A DNA stretch of 64,000 nucleotides from Athripsodes cinereus (lineage: Eukaryota > Arthropoda > Insecta > Trichoptera > Leptoceridae), in assembly GCA_947579605.1 (NCBI GenBank), contig OX388317.1, positions 20,293,384-20,357,383 on the forward strand, in the 5' to 3' direction. Numbering within the stretch: the first letter of the stretch is position 1; every line of letters starts with the position of its first letter. Positions 23,262 to 33,345 of this stretch are shown piece by piece. Position numbers and translations under genes: made by a program. Under the pieces are notes generated by a model. That model was not told the DNA's origin. It worked only from the letters and a program-made list of their open reading frames with translations, and did not search any database.

Positions 23262-23470
23262 AATTCCACGTGTATGCTCTCCTATTAAATGTTCTCAACA
23301 CGTGACCGTCCTGTAGGATCTGGTTATTATGATCTTACCATTTGGTCCTCAGAAGGCTACGTCTCCGAGCACCATTCCTTTTATCCATATATATTTCTTT
23401 AGCCATTTTGTCCTCGTCCATTTCTTTTTAAAATTCAACATTCTTTAATACGATTTTTCACGATGTTAAT
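23262..23470 (-). pseudogene. LINE-A fragment, diverged
   Basis: Plus strand CATACAATTCCACG, CTCAACACGTGACCGTCCTG, AGGATCTGG correspond to the minus-strand QILKDGRVLSKRN region of LINE-A. The following ATATTTCTTTAGCC, TTTGTCCTCG corresponds to the YL/ER segment. No open frame. Confidence 0.5.
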
Positions 23471-24696
23471 TCACAAACTGTTGAACATGTTTTAATGGTC
23501 ATTCCTTTCTCTGGACCACCGGACAATTAAGAAATATTTACTGCCAAATTCTCCTCCTCAAACGCATTCATCAACATGCTCGTGTTGTGAATGTTGAGTA
23601 GGTTTTTTTTCATACCTATTAAAGAACAAATTTCTACGATGTTTCTATCATGAATAATAATAATATGAAGGTTTTATGTATATAGCCTAAAGGCCAATAT
23701 AAATAATATATAAAAGAACAATAAAAAGAAAGTGATGAATATTTATTGAATAAGATAATATATCTAGTTCAAGCTACATAAATCAATTCTTTTTATTTCT
23801 CAATAATATGTTTCTCCTCATTCGCAGCCGATATTCAAACCAAATAATAATATATTTTCTCATTTCTATACTTACATTTCCTTTCTGCGTTATTTGAAGT
23901 CGATTTTATGCTCTGCCGATTCTCGTAATACGCTTTCTCAACTTGCCTATGCTAGAAAATCGAGCAGAACTTTAAATTGAAATCTATGAGGCTCGTATAA
24001 AATGAAGAATTCAATTCTTTCATTGATTGCAATATAGAAACGTGAGAATGTCATTACTATCTAAGTATTATCATTTGCAAACTCTAGAATGGGAAATATT
24101 TAAAGAAATTAGTGCACACTTAGACAGTTTTCTCATACTTTTTGCGTTCTTGTATATTTAATGGTGTATCTTGTTGTTAAGTTCATAATAAACTGTTGCT
24201 TGTTTCTTATACTACTGGTGACAGAATGAATGTTTTGAAAATCTGTGGGAGCTTTACTGGTTTATGATTTATGTATCGGTTTATATAAATGGTATTTTAT
24301 GTATTGTTTTAACTATCTGTCCTGTGAAATTAGTAAAATAAAATACTGCAGTGAAGATGAGTGTTGAATTTTATAGTTCATTTTTCTTTTAATAATTAAT
24401 TTAATAACATTATTACTGTATGACTTTATCTGTATAAATGAAACGATTGTCTTGGGCTAGTCACATTCTGAGACTCCCCTTTATAGACGACTCAAATACA
24501 TAGAGTGCAAAAATTTTATCACAAAATTCATGATAGGTATCTGAAAGGCTTTCATTTTCTAAATTTCTGAACCAAAATTTTCGTTGTTTTTTTGCAGTGT
24601 CACAAAAATAGCTTCTCTGTTGACATACATAAAACCTGTACTATATTATTTCATTCTAGTGCTATTTTGAAAAAAATATCTATCTCCTTTTAACAC
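23471..24696. other. Unassigned AT-rich stretch
   Basis: No feature supported. Confidence 0.5.
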
Positions 24697-24732
24697 TATC
24701 ACGGCATTAAGCAAAAGTTGGTGACACATTAT

Positions 24733-24860
24733 TTGGGTTAGTTGGAGGAAATCGCACCTCTGCGATAAATTCGCCATCAATGTATTGATTTTTTTAAATA
24801 TTTATATACCTATTTATGTGTAAAAATGATTGAAATCAATCAGCAGTGAAAAGTAAAAAT
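24733..24860 (+). repeat. LINE 3'-tail repeat (tail family 1)
   Basis: GGTTAGTTGGAGGAAATCGC, ACCTCTGCGATAAATTCGCC, ATCAATGTATTGAT: the clearest plus-strand copy of the tail core. Confidence 0.65.
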
Positions 24861-24970
24861 ATGAAAATCAATACATGATCTATCAGTAGATATTTTAGCG
24901 TTTTTAATATTGTTACGAATATTTGGAGTCAAAAAACTTTACTTATACCACTAAAAAATATCATACGCGC

Positions 24971-25006
24971 GACCAAGGTTTCAACAGGTAACCTGTCATT
25001 CTCAAG
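24971..25006 (-). ncRNA. Hammerhead-like motif, family 3
   Basis: Minus strand, 5' to 3': CTTGAGAAT, stem GACAGG/CCTGTT with loop TTA, GAA, short stem III ACC-TT-GGT, then C followed by GCGCG. The GAA, A-U closing pair, short stem and C at the cleavage position match hammerhead rules. The 5' core (CTTGAGA rather than CTGANGA) does not, so this is either a decayed copy or a chance look-alike. Confidence 0.3.
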
Positions 25007-25137
25007 CGCAATATTTGACTAATCTATCTAATATAATCTATTAACCTACAACCTATGTATGTGCTAATGGTGCCTATAATACCTACATGTTTATTTTTAA
25101 TTTCTATCAATAAAACTTATTACTATGAAAAACTATA

Positions 25138-25258
25138 GTAACACAGCCCTATGGCTAGAATGGTATTTTTTTTTAATATTAAACTCTCATTTGTTCATAT
25201 TAATAATGTGGAAATGTAACGGACGATAATATTTCAATAAAGATTATTACTATGATTC
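25138..25258 (+). repeat. LINE 3'-tail repeat (tail family 4)
   Basis: ACACAGCCCTATGGCTAGAA, GGAAATGTAACGGACGATAA, TTTCAATAAAGATTATTACT: matches 12685-12810 in order and spacing. Confidence 0.6.
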
Positions 25259-25439
25259 AACGTAATATTAATTCTTAAACTAAATATATTCTAGGAAAAG
25301 GAACTTACTTCCTCTCTAGACTGTATTCTGTTTTGAGGCAGTGTCTTCATTTACCACATCCACTTACAGAATACTATGCACACATAAAATTACAGTAGTA
25401 ATTTTTTAAATTTACTCCCCATTTAAGACAAATTCTTGA

Positions 25440-25655
25440 ATGTTTGATATACAACGCTCTTGAGTCACGAGGTCCCAGGATCGATTTTAGACTAGGGCAA
25501 TATGAAGAATGACCATTTTTCAAATTGTCCTGGGTCTGGGTGTTTCTAGGTGTGTTTAGTATTGTCGAGTTAGAACTCCATAATACAAGATTTATATTTT
25601 AATTTGGGACTGACTCAATCTGTGTGAATTGTATATGCATGTTATAATGTGGATA
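25440..25655 (+). mobile_element. SINE-C, near full length
   Basis: CGCTCTTGAGTCACGAGGTC then CCAGGATCGATTTT (degraded B box) form the tRNA-related head. GAAGAATGACCATTTTTC, GTCCTGGGTCTGGGTGTTTC and TTTGGGACTGACTCAATCTG form the body, and TGTGAATTGTATATGCATG the 3' end. Matches the reverse complement of 63000-63243. Confidence 0.85.
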
Positions 25656-26202
25656 ATTCAATTTAAATCCCAAATATCTTTAAAACAGAGAAACAGTGTG
25701 TCATAAAACGACGTAGGGATTAAACATTTTTCCGCTCTATATTCTATGAACGACTCACTGTGCGTTAGGAGGTAGGTACCTACTTGAAACGCTACTGTAT
25801 AAGATATACATACACATATTCTCAACATAATATAGAAATATGAGTATTTCTATGCCTATTATTATATTACAAAAGTACTTGAAAATAGAAAAAAAATATT
25901 GTATTTTTTATCAATATTCTATACCAACTCATATGAGTCTCCTTGGTCTCCCCTTCCTTGTATAGATACATCCATACAAAGGTTTGAACTTACTACCCTT
26001 CGAAAAAATATGTAGGTTAGCGGTACTCGATAATGCATGTGATTCAGAAAAAAGGATGTTTGTGTAGAATGTAAATAGTTTTTATTTTTCTTTGGAATAG
26101 CTCGTGTTTCTAATATTCCTTTTCGTTTCTTATCACATGACGAAAGAATCGGAACGAATTTCATGTAAAATTTGAATCTTTATAATCATAGATAAATTAC
26201 GA

Positions 26203-26335
26203 TGCTTCCTTTGCGGGGTAACTTTACAGGATCAAGCGTCATTTTTCTCCTGTCTACTCATGCATACTCTCCTGAACATTGGACTTAAGACTTTGGTGTA
26301 CATAGTCCCTTGCAGATAGCCACGTCAACAAGCGC
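26203..26335 (-). pseudogene. Possible LINE-A (variant 2) fragment
   Basis: CTTCCTTTGCGGGGTAACTT, AGCGTCATTTTTCTCC and ATGCATACTCTCCTGAA parallel the plus-strand order at 13340-13450. Very diverged. Confidence 0.35.
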
Positions 26336-26394
26336 TTTCTTTGAGTGATTTATAATATCTTCATTGTATTTATATTAAATATAATCTATAAGCC

Positions 26395-26640
26395 GTGGAG
26401 CACCCGGCAAAAAATTGGTGTCTCAATCTTTTCCGTATGTTTTCGAGTGTCCTGTAAAAGGTGGGTGTTCGAAAAAATAAAGACATTTTACATCTCAAAT
26501 TCAGCGATGAGGTTTGCCACCCATCCTGATGGTCATAATTTTTGTTGGAAGGAAGAGGACGGATTTCATGTTAATGACATGCAGCTGGTACGCTGGCTAC
26601 CCCACTTGTGAGATATGCCGTGATGGTGTGGCAGTAGTAG
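26395..26640 (+). mobile_element. SINE-A, near full length
   Basis: CCGTGGAGCACCCGGCAAAA, TTTTCGAGTGTCCTGTAAAA, GGTGTTCGAAAAAATAAAGA, TCAGCGATGAGGTTTGCCAC, ACTTGTGAGATATGCCGTGA, GTGGCAGTAGTAG tail. The sense frame found in the young copies is broken here by a frameshift near 26525. Confidence 0.9.
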
Positions 26641-27156
26641 AAGTTAAAAATCTATTTTATAGCACAAAATATAAATTAAAATTAAATACGAGTAATAAAT
26701 TATCTAAAGGAGTAAAAATAGGGTGGGGAGATAAACTACTCACAAATTATATAAGTGTTTCAAATGTGGATATAATAGTTGATAATACTCTAGATAAAAA
26801 CAAACATTAATTATCGTAAAACATGTGTTGGACAATAATTATGTACTCAATGTACAACTATTTTTATTTATATGCTTCCTTTTATAACTCTGAAGTTTAA
26901 AAAACTATAATATCTTCTGTAAAAAATCAAACACGCAGCCAGTTGCACGAACTTCGTTTATCTAATGTATGTAAGTCCCTGTTAACACATGGAGATGATC
27001 GTGGGCTCCGCCTTAAGAACTTTCGATGAAATTAATTCACAATTTAAATACTGTCTGTGGTTGTATTTTGTGACATTTGCATAATCGATTGTAGGTAATA
27101 TATGCAATATAACTCTTTGTCATTAGGTACTTGTGTGAATAAAGTAAATTCTTTCT
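26641..27156. other. Unassigned AT-rich stretch
   Basis: No feature supported between SINE-A and the Harbinger-like element. Confidence 0.5.
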
Positions 27157-27159
27157 TAA

Positions 27160-27906
27160 AGGGCCCCTTTAGCAAAAACGATAAAACATTCAATTTTCAA
27201 CAAGTTTGGTACACAAACTCTCAAAACTTGTTGAACCTACGAACATTTTTATTTGATAAAATATGAAAAAAATATTAATTACCAATATCAAATTTTAACT
27301 TTAAAAAAAAAACTAGATTTTAGCTTCATAGCATTCGTTTATAAAAAAGCATATTCCTAAAAATCGAATTCGGGGTGTGTTTGGTACATAAATGCACGAG
27401 AATCCTACAAATTTTCATATATTTATTTTAATATTGAGAATATTTAGATAGTTATTACAATTATAGCACAAAAATAATTGTATTTTTTTTTTGTTTTTTT
27501 CATGGATATTTTTTTGATAAAATTTCTCATATTTTGAAACCAAAAATCACCACATGAACTCAATTTTTTGTATACTAAAAAAAAGTTTGCTAAAATCTAT
27601 AGTAGTGTAGATATAGTATTTTATTCATCCTATACCTAAAGCATATAATATGCTTGATAGGATGAATAAAAAATATATATATTTTAAAAATAATTTGTAT
27701 TTTTATATAACAAAGTGTACCTAAATAAATCTCGTCAGTCTGCGATTTATTTATTTTTTAGTAAAAAAATAATATTGGTAATACATATTTGATTTTTTAT
27801 TTTATCAAATCAATAATATGTTCGCAAAGGTCAACAAGTTTTGGCAGTTTTTCTATCAAATTTGTTTAAAATAGAATATTTTACCGTTTTTGCTAAACGG
27901 GGCCCT
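27160..27906. mobile_element. Harbinger-like non-autonomous element, 747 bp
   Basis: Ends are inverted repeats of about 33 bp: AGGGCCCC(G)TTTAGCAAAA at left, its complement TTTTGCTAAACGGGGCCCT at right. TAA flanks both ends (27157-27159, 27907-27909), a 3-bp duplication as made by PIF/Harbinger elements. A TTAA-type piggyBac reading fits less well because an extra A separates the left TTAA from the GGGCCCC. Subterminal CAACAAGTTT words are also inverted. The middle has a palindrome at 27620-27671 around AAGCATATAATATGCTT. No transposase frame. Confidence 0.75.
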
Positions 27907-28001
27907 TAAGCAGTTAATTAAAATCTCTGTGAAATAGTTTTTAAAAACAGAAAAATATTTTTTTTATATACCTACTTGTTTACCAAACTTTTTTAAATAA
28001 G

Positions 28002-28187
28002 TTTTCGAGTGTCTTGTAAAGGACAGATATTCGTTTAACCTCACGTGTCAACATCGGCATTCAGCGATGAGGCGTGCTACCCATTCTGAATGTTTTTTAC
28101 GTGTATTGGTTCTTAGTACACGATATACATACAGTTGATCCGCTGGCTGCTACATTAATTGTGGGAAGAGTCGTGATGGTATGAGTA
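28002..28187 (+). repeat. SINE-A, diverged
   Basis: AGTTTTCGAGTGTCTTGTAA, AGATATTCGTTTAACC, CATTCAGCGATGAGGCGTGC, TACCCATTCTGAATG, GTTGATCCGCTGGCTGC, GGGAAGAGTCGTGATGGTAT. Confidence 0.75.
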
Positions 28188-28790
28188 AATGAATTAATAA
28201 AATATTATGTAAGATTTGTGAAATCTACATTATACCTTCAGATATTATGTTATTTTAAGATGCGTTGGATTTTATATCTCAAGTCACTAAGCATTAGTTA
28301 ACCGTTTTAGTACCCTGACTGTTTTTTTATCTCACCCCTTAACATTTTAATGGTTAATTATTGGAATTTGTTTTCAGACACGTTTAACTTACTTACTGTG
28401 TAGTTAAAAGCTAAAAACTTTTAAGTGATGGTGTTTTTATAGTTGTGCGTGTTTTATTTTTGTCAGCCCTCGTTATAGATAAATCTTATTGAATATTAAT
28501 GCTTCTATCTTAGAAAAGTGTTTGTTTGTTTTCGTTTCTAAAAGACAGTAGATTTTACAAAAAAAATATAACATTTAAGGCTAAATAACCTAATTGATAT
28601 TGAATAATGATCTTCTGTTTTTGAAGAGAAACTCACCTCACATCTAGATACTCCTATTTATTCGCATATTCAAATTAAAGCTGTACTCATGGGAAGGTCT
28701 CAAGACCCGGCCGGCTAATACCGCCATCGTAGGAAAATTTTATACCACATCTCCTTTCAATGTTTCTTTTGAAAGTATTTATTGAATATA
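28188..28790. other. Unassigned AT-rich stretch
   Basis: No feature supported. Confidence 0.5.
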
Positions 28791-28973
28791 TTTTTTTTTA
28801 AATATATCTGAGTTTTGTTTGTTATAAACCCAAATAGGTACAACCTTATACACCTTTCACAGTAAGCTACTAAAAGCTTGTGTCGTGAAAGGGGAGTTTG
28901 CCAGTACCTGGTATCGAACCACGAACCCCTTGTTCACGAGGCCGAGACTCTACCTCCAGGCTACCGACGAACT
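28791..28973 (-). mobile_element. SINE-B, full length
   Basis: T run, AAATATATCTGAG, AAACCCAAATAGGTACAACC, CACCTTTCACAGTAAGCTAC, CCTGGTATCGAACCACGAAC (B box in reverse), GACTCTACCTCCAGGCTACC (A-box side). The TAGGTACAACC piece carries a 4-nt GGTA insertion not seen in the other copies. Confidence 0.88.
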
Positions 28974-29229
28974 CATATAAATATAAAGCAATTAAAAATA
29001 TAAAACAAAAATTTTGCCCTTCTCTTTTGTGTATTTATAAAATACCACAAATAAGTAAAAAACATCACTAGAATAACACACGTTCGAAAATGAAACAGTG
29101 GCGTTGGCGAAAACATTTGAGACAACAAATCGATGTCATTATCACGTACTTTATGGTTATGTAAATATTCATTATTATAACATTGCAAAACTCCAACTAC
29201 AGAACATAATTTTACAAGTTTCACATTAC

Positions 29230-29562
29230 CCGCGGAGTCACTGGCGAAGATGTCCCACTATGTTCATTAAGTTATTGAGTGTAGTGTAAAAGACAAATAT
29301 TACTAAAACACACATTTTCAATGGTTCGATACCAGGTGCCGGCAAACTCCCCTTTCACGACACAAGCATTTAGCTTACTGTGAAACGTGTATTAGGTTGT
29401 ATTTGGATTTATAACAAAACCCAGATATATCTTTTAAAAAAAAAAATCAGCGGTGAGGTATGCCTTCCATCCTCAAAATCTTATCCTTTATTGGTACGGA
29501 GATGACGACTTGTATGTTTCTTTCATGTAGTTGGTCCGCTGTTGACCATTTTTGTGGTAAAT
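29230..29562 (+). mobile_element. SINE-A interrupted by SINE-B
   Basis: The left piece (29230-29321) has the SINE-A head words GCGGAGTCACTGGCGAAG, CCCACT, TTGAGTGTAGTGTAAAAGAC. The right piece (29447-29562) resumes exactly at TCAGCGGTGAGGTATGCC and continues through TGCCTTCCATCC, ATTGGTACGGAGATGACGAC and GTTGGTCCGCTGTTGACC. The gap is filled by SINE-B, so SINE-B is the younger insertion. Confidence 0.75.
29322..29446 (+). mobile_element. SINE-B, 5'-truncated, inserted in SINE-A
   Basis: Begins inside the B box (TGGTTCGATACCAGG) and runs to a poly(A)-like end after CCCAGATATATCTTTT. Lacks the A-box side. The only well-conserved plus-strand SINE-B copy in the window. Confidence 0.88.
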
Positions 29563-29964
29563 AATTAATAAACATGACGCCATGATTGAATGTAAGAAAT
29601 CACATTATTCGAACCATGACCTTATCAGAAATGTTAATAACGTTTAAAAGATGTGAAAAATAACTGCAGTAGACATGAGAAAAATAACAATAACATTTCG
29701 TGGGAAATCTCCGTGTATAGAAATCACTTTTACTTTGAATTAATTCACAAAAACCCGGTTACTTGTGATTTGTTTGCGGTTTAATTGATATTGACAATGG
29801 ATTACAAAGAATTTTAATTAACCATGTTGATGAAAGCTACTATTTGATATCCAATTATTTATTCAGATTAATTTTAATTGAATTCAAATATTTCAATTTC
29901 AACAAAAAAAAAATCATCAATTATGAATGGAATATAGATATTCCAGATTTTTCTAGAACGAGGG

Positions 29965-30112
29965 GGGATTCGACCCGTACCAACAAAAAATTAAGACATT
30001 TCGGACGGATATCAAAGATGTAAAATGTCTTTATTTTTTCAAATATATTCTTTTTACAGGACACTTAAAAACTTAGGCAAAAAATATTTTCCGGGTCCTC
30101 CACAGATTTTAA
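29965..30112 (-). repeat. SINE-A, 5' and central part
   Basis: CGTACCAACAAAAAATTAAG, ACATTTCGGACGGATATC, AAGATGTAAAATGTCTTTAT, TTTTTACAGGACACTTAAAA, TTTTCCGGGTCCTCCAC. Confidence 0.65.
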
Positions 30113-30367
30113 ATACTTATATGTAATCACATGCGATAAAACTTCGTCCAAAATACATTAAATAAAATGTCTCTTATATAACATTATTTTTGGGATTACG
30201 AAAAATAATTACAGTCTAAGTTAAGAGTTAAATGTTCGTAGACTCTTTTGGTATATTTATGAATGCATATGAACATAATTTCTACTGAAAAATCCATTAG
30301 ATAAAAGGAATTACTTACATACGTCGTACAGTACCGTTTAATTCAGACTAGCGGAGTATTCCTAGTG

Positions 30368-30440
30368 CTAATAATTTATTTATTTATTTATCTAAGGTGT
30401 TGTTAGCCTTTTACAGGATACGTAGCGAGGCTTTAGCTTT
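30368..30440 (-). repeat. LINE 3'-tail repeat (tail family 2)
   Basis: TTTATTTATTTATTTATC, then GTTGTTAGCCTTTTACAGGA. Confidence 0.45.
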
Positions 30441-31790
30441 ACCTATAGATATGTAGCTATTTTTATATTTAAAACACCTATTCCTATAGTTCATTTTCAT
30501 CCAGGATATGGAATAAATATGTACTATATAATAGCTTCAGAAATATTCTTGAAGAATGAGAAACATTCATGTGTGAGGAATATGAATAAATGTTATCAAT
30601 TTATTTTTATAAAAGTACGCTGATCACGAATATTCTAAAAAGAAAATAAAAAAAATCATTCATTATCTTCATTTTAAAAATACATATTTTCTGTCGTAAT
30701 TTTAAACGTCATGTCATTGAATTAGCCCGTTGTGACGCCGTTTGGCAGTAAGTTGTAGTGGCACGCATTTGACTCGTACCGAGTACTATCTGTAGCGTGT
30801 GATGACATCACACACCTATTCCGTCATTAGTGGAAGTTTGGAACTTTTTGCGGCGAAGTGCAAAAATTGCTTTTTCAAATGGTGGTAAAAGCTTTATAAA
30901 TGCACATTTAAAAATATAAAAAGCACCATAGTTTACTAATTTTTTGTACTACTTTTAGGCTGAAAAAGTATATTGTGAAATGATGATGATGATGATTTCA
31001 TGGATGATTTTGTTTTGACGCCGTTTAACAGTCCCTAGACCGTCTCAAGGGCGCTTATTATTTTTATTTAACTATTATAAAATTTTGAAAACACTTGTGA
31101 TTGTCACAAATTTTATTAAAATGCGAGAATTTTATGTGAGTTCCAATTGAAGGTATTATTAATTGTCACAAATATTATTCACTAATTCACATTTTTCAAA
31201 TTGAAATTTTTAACTAGTTTAAAAATAATAACACCCAAAAATTTAACTTTATAAAACTATTGAAACTAAAAAAAATGTTGAAAGTTTCCTATTATTGTGT
31301 ACTGCATTTATACAAGGAGTGCGCTGCATCAACGCTCCTAAGGACAAACCGCCGTTGTCTTATACGTGGTATTTTGCAGATATTTTTCTTAAATGTAAAC
31401 GCCTACAGAAAAAAAAGTGAGTATATTATACTCAGAGACTATTCGTATTTAATAACAATTCCTAGTAAGTCTAAAGTATGTTTTTATAAACGAGCATAGA
31501 AAAATATTTACATTAGCATTTTATTTCTTTCTAGAGGCATCACTCGTCTTGCAGTGAACATGTCTAGTTTGAACATTTGATTTTGGCACTGTTTCAAATT
31601 TAAATGTTCCCCCAACTTTTCGCTTTCATTATTATTTATATACAATAGGAGAATTAAAGAGCAACACATCCTTATGATCAAATTTCCATACACTCATAAA
31701 TCCTATCCCTGCATAATTATTTTTGATCGATAGGTACATAGGTATAGATATGTTCTTTTTCTAACCTTCACCCATAGAACTTGTTCCTGC
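30441..31790. other. Unassigned stretch, partly GC-richer
   Basis: GACGCCGTTT occurs twice (about 30735 and 31018) in direct orientation some 283 bp apart. A perfect 17-nt palindrome GTGTGATGACATCACAC sits at 30797-30813, and a (GAT)n run at about 30981. It may be an unrecognised mobile element; no coding evidence. Confidence 0.45.
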
Positions 31791-31990
31791 AGGGCTACTC
31801 TTGAAACAATCTAAATACGATCTTTATCTAATCTTGATCTTGATCATATGACGCACGAAGGGACTATGGTCAAAAACACCGCGCTACCGCTACCGCGAGA
31901 TCGGTAAGCGCGTATTTTTGGCCAATAGTCACTTCACGCGTCGTATGATTAAGATTAAGATCGTGTTTAGATTTTGTCAAGAGTAACCCT
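31791..31990. mobile_element. Long-hairpin MITE, 200 bp
   Basis: Nearly the whole element is one inverted repeat of about 90-bp arms: AGGGCTACTCTTGA..CAATCTAAA at left pairs with TTTAGATTTTG..TCAAGAGTAACCCT at right. CCGCGCTACCGCTACCGCG and the surrounding GATCGG lie at the turn. Numerous compensable differences between arms show it is old. The target duplication is not clear. No coding capacity. Confidence 0.75.
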
Positions 31991-32875
31991 AGTGAATATA
32001 TAAAAAAATACACGAATCTTGTTAATTAAACATACCTTAAGGCATTCGTGTGAAAATATACCAAAGTAATCAGCAAAAATAGATACGGATATAAAATTCC
32101 GAATAATGGATCCTTCAAATAAATGTGGTGACTTTTCTTTCAATTAAATTTATTGAATTAAGTTTTCGATAGATGGCGGTGGCGAATATTTTCTGGTTAA
32201 AACTATATTTCAAGGTAGTCCATATTAATTCTAATTTTTGTTCAATTATGTATGTCGCATGTGCATAATTATTATGTCGCAGTAAAACAAAACCTTTTTC
32301 TCCCGATTGGCAAAAAAGTATTGCGTTACCCAGTTACATAATATTACTGTCTCTATGACTTTTTTAATTGCGGTATACAGCATACTGGACTTTAGAAAAG
32401 ACAAAAAACTTTTGTGATATTTGTAAGTTTTGCTGTTCAGCCTAACATTCTTATTGTATAATGTCTATTTTATATGCAGGAGAACAAAAAAAAAACAATA
32501 TGTGATTTAGGCAATAATCATTGTCTATAATTTTGATTTTGAACATTTTATAATAAAAATATCTACTCAAAAATTGACAATATTATACGATTCTTAACTG
32601 TGTCGGTCTTTTTTTCCTGGATAATATATACTCTCCTTTCCTTCCTGCATCGTCGGCACTTAGTTGAATTGAATATAATAGTTAAGGAAAAAACAGCCAA
32701 CTTACTGAGATATATTACAGAAATATAGTCCTTAATGTTTTTAACATTTGGAGATATTCTTATTTACAAATTATTTTTGTGAGATAATTGCTTTCTGTAA
32801 AAAAAAAACACAAGTAAAATTTCTCATCAGGCTTTCCATATACGCCATTCAAGTCATAGTAATGCGTCATTAACA

Positions 32876-32878
<3 letters not shown>
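31991..32878. other. Unassigned AT-rich stretch
   Basis: No feature supported. Confidence 0.5.

Positions 32879-32941
<63 letters not shown>
32879..32941. repeat. (TA)n microsatellite, about 31 units
   Basis: Uninterrupted TA dinucleotides over 62-63 bp. Probably length-variable; assembly length is uncertain. Confidence 0.97.
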
Positions 32942-32945
<4 letters not shown>

Positions 32946-32961
32946 GAAATCATAATTGCAT

Positions 32962-33080
32962 TCTACTACTACTACTACACCATCACGGCATATCCCACAA
33001 GTGGGGTAGCCAGCAGACCAGCTGCATGTAAGAAACAAGCAAGCTGTCCTCATCGTGCCAATATAAAATCAAGACATTCA
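32962..33080 (-). mobile_element. SINE-A, 5'-truncated, with CTA tail
   Basis: (CTA)n at 32963-32980 on the plus strand, then CACCATCACGGCATATCCCA, GGGTAGCCAGCAGACCAGC, GTGCCAATATAAAATCAAGA, ending at CATTCA. Very close to the consensus, so relatively recent. The flank word CATAATTGCATTCT occurs on both sides (32949 and 33079), a likely target duplication of about 14 bp. Confidence 0.9.
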
Positions 33081-33244
33081 TAATTGCATTCTCCATGGCT
33101 TTTTTCGTAATATGGTGGATTTCACTGTATATTTTTCCTGTAAGATTTGGAAAACATCACACAAAAGACAATAAAAAAACGTTGCAGGATTTAAATGAAT
33201 ACTGCGATGTAGTTCTGAATATCAATTTTTTAACTGTACATACA

Positions 33245-33345
33245 AACAATTTAGTAGGAAAATGCTTTCAAATAAAATATAATCAATATACAAATAGCGA
33301 GTTTATCGCATAGATGAGATCTCTTGCAACTAACTCCATTATGTT
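33245..33345 (-). repeat. LINE 3'-tail repeat (tail family 1)
   Basis: AAATAAAATATAATCAATAT, AGCGAGTTTATCGCATAGAT, GAGATCTCTTGCAACTAACT. Confidence 0.6.

Noticed and set aside
32879..32941. TA run as an origin or promoter element
   Set aside because: Simple dinucleotide microsatellite with no associated signal.
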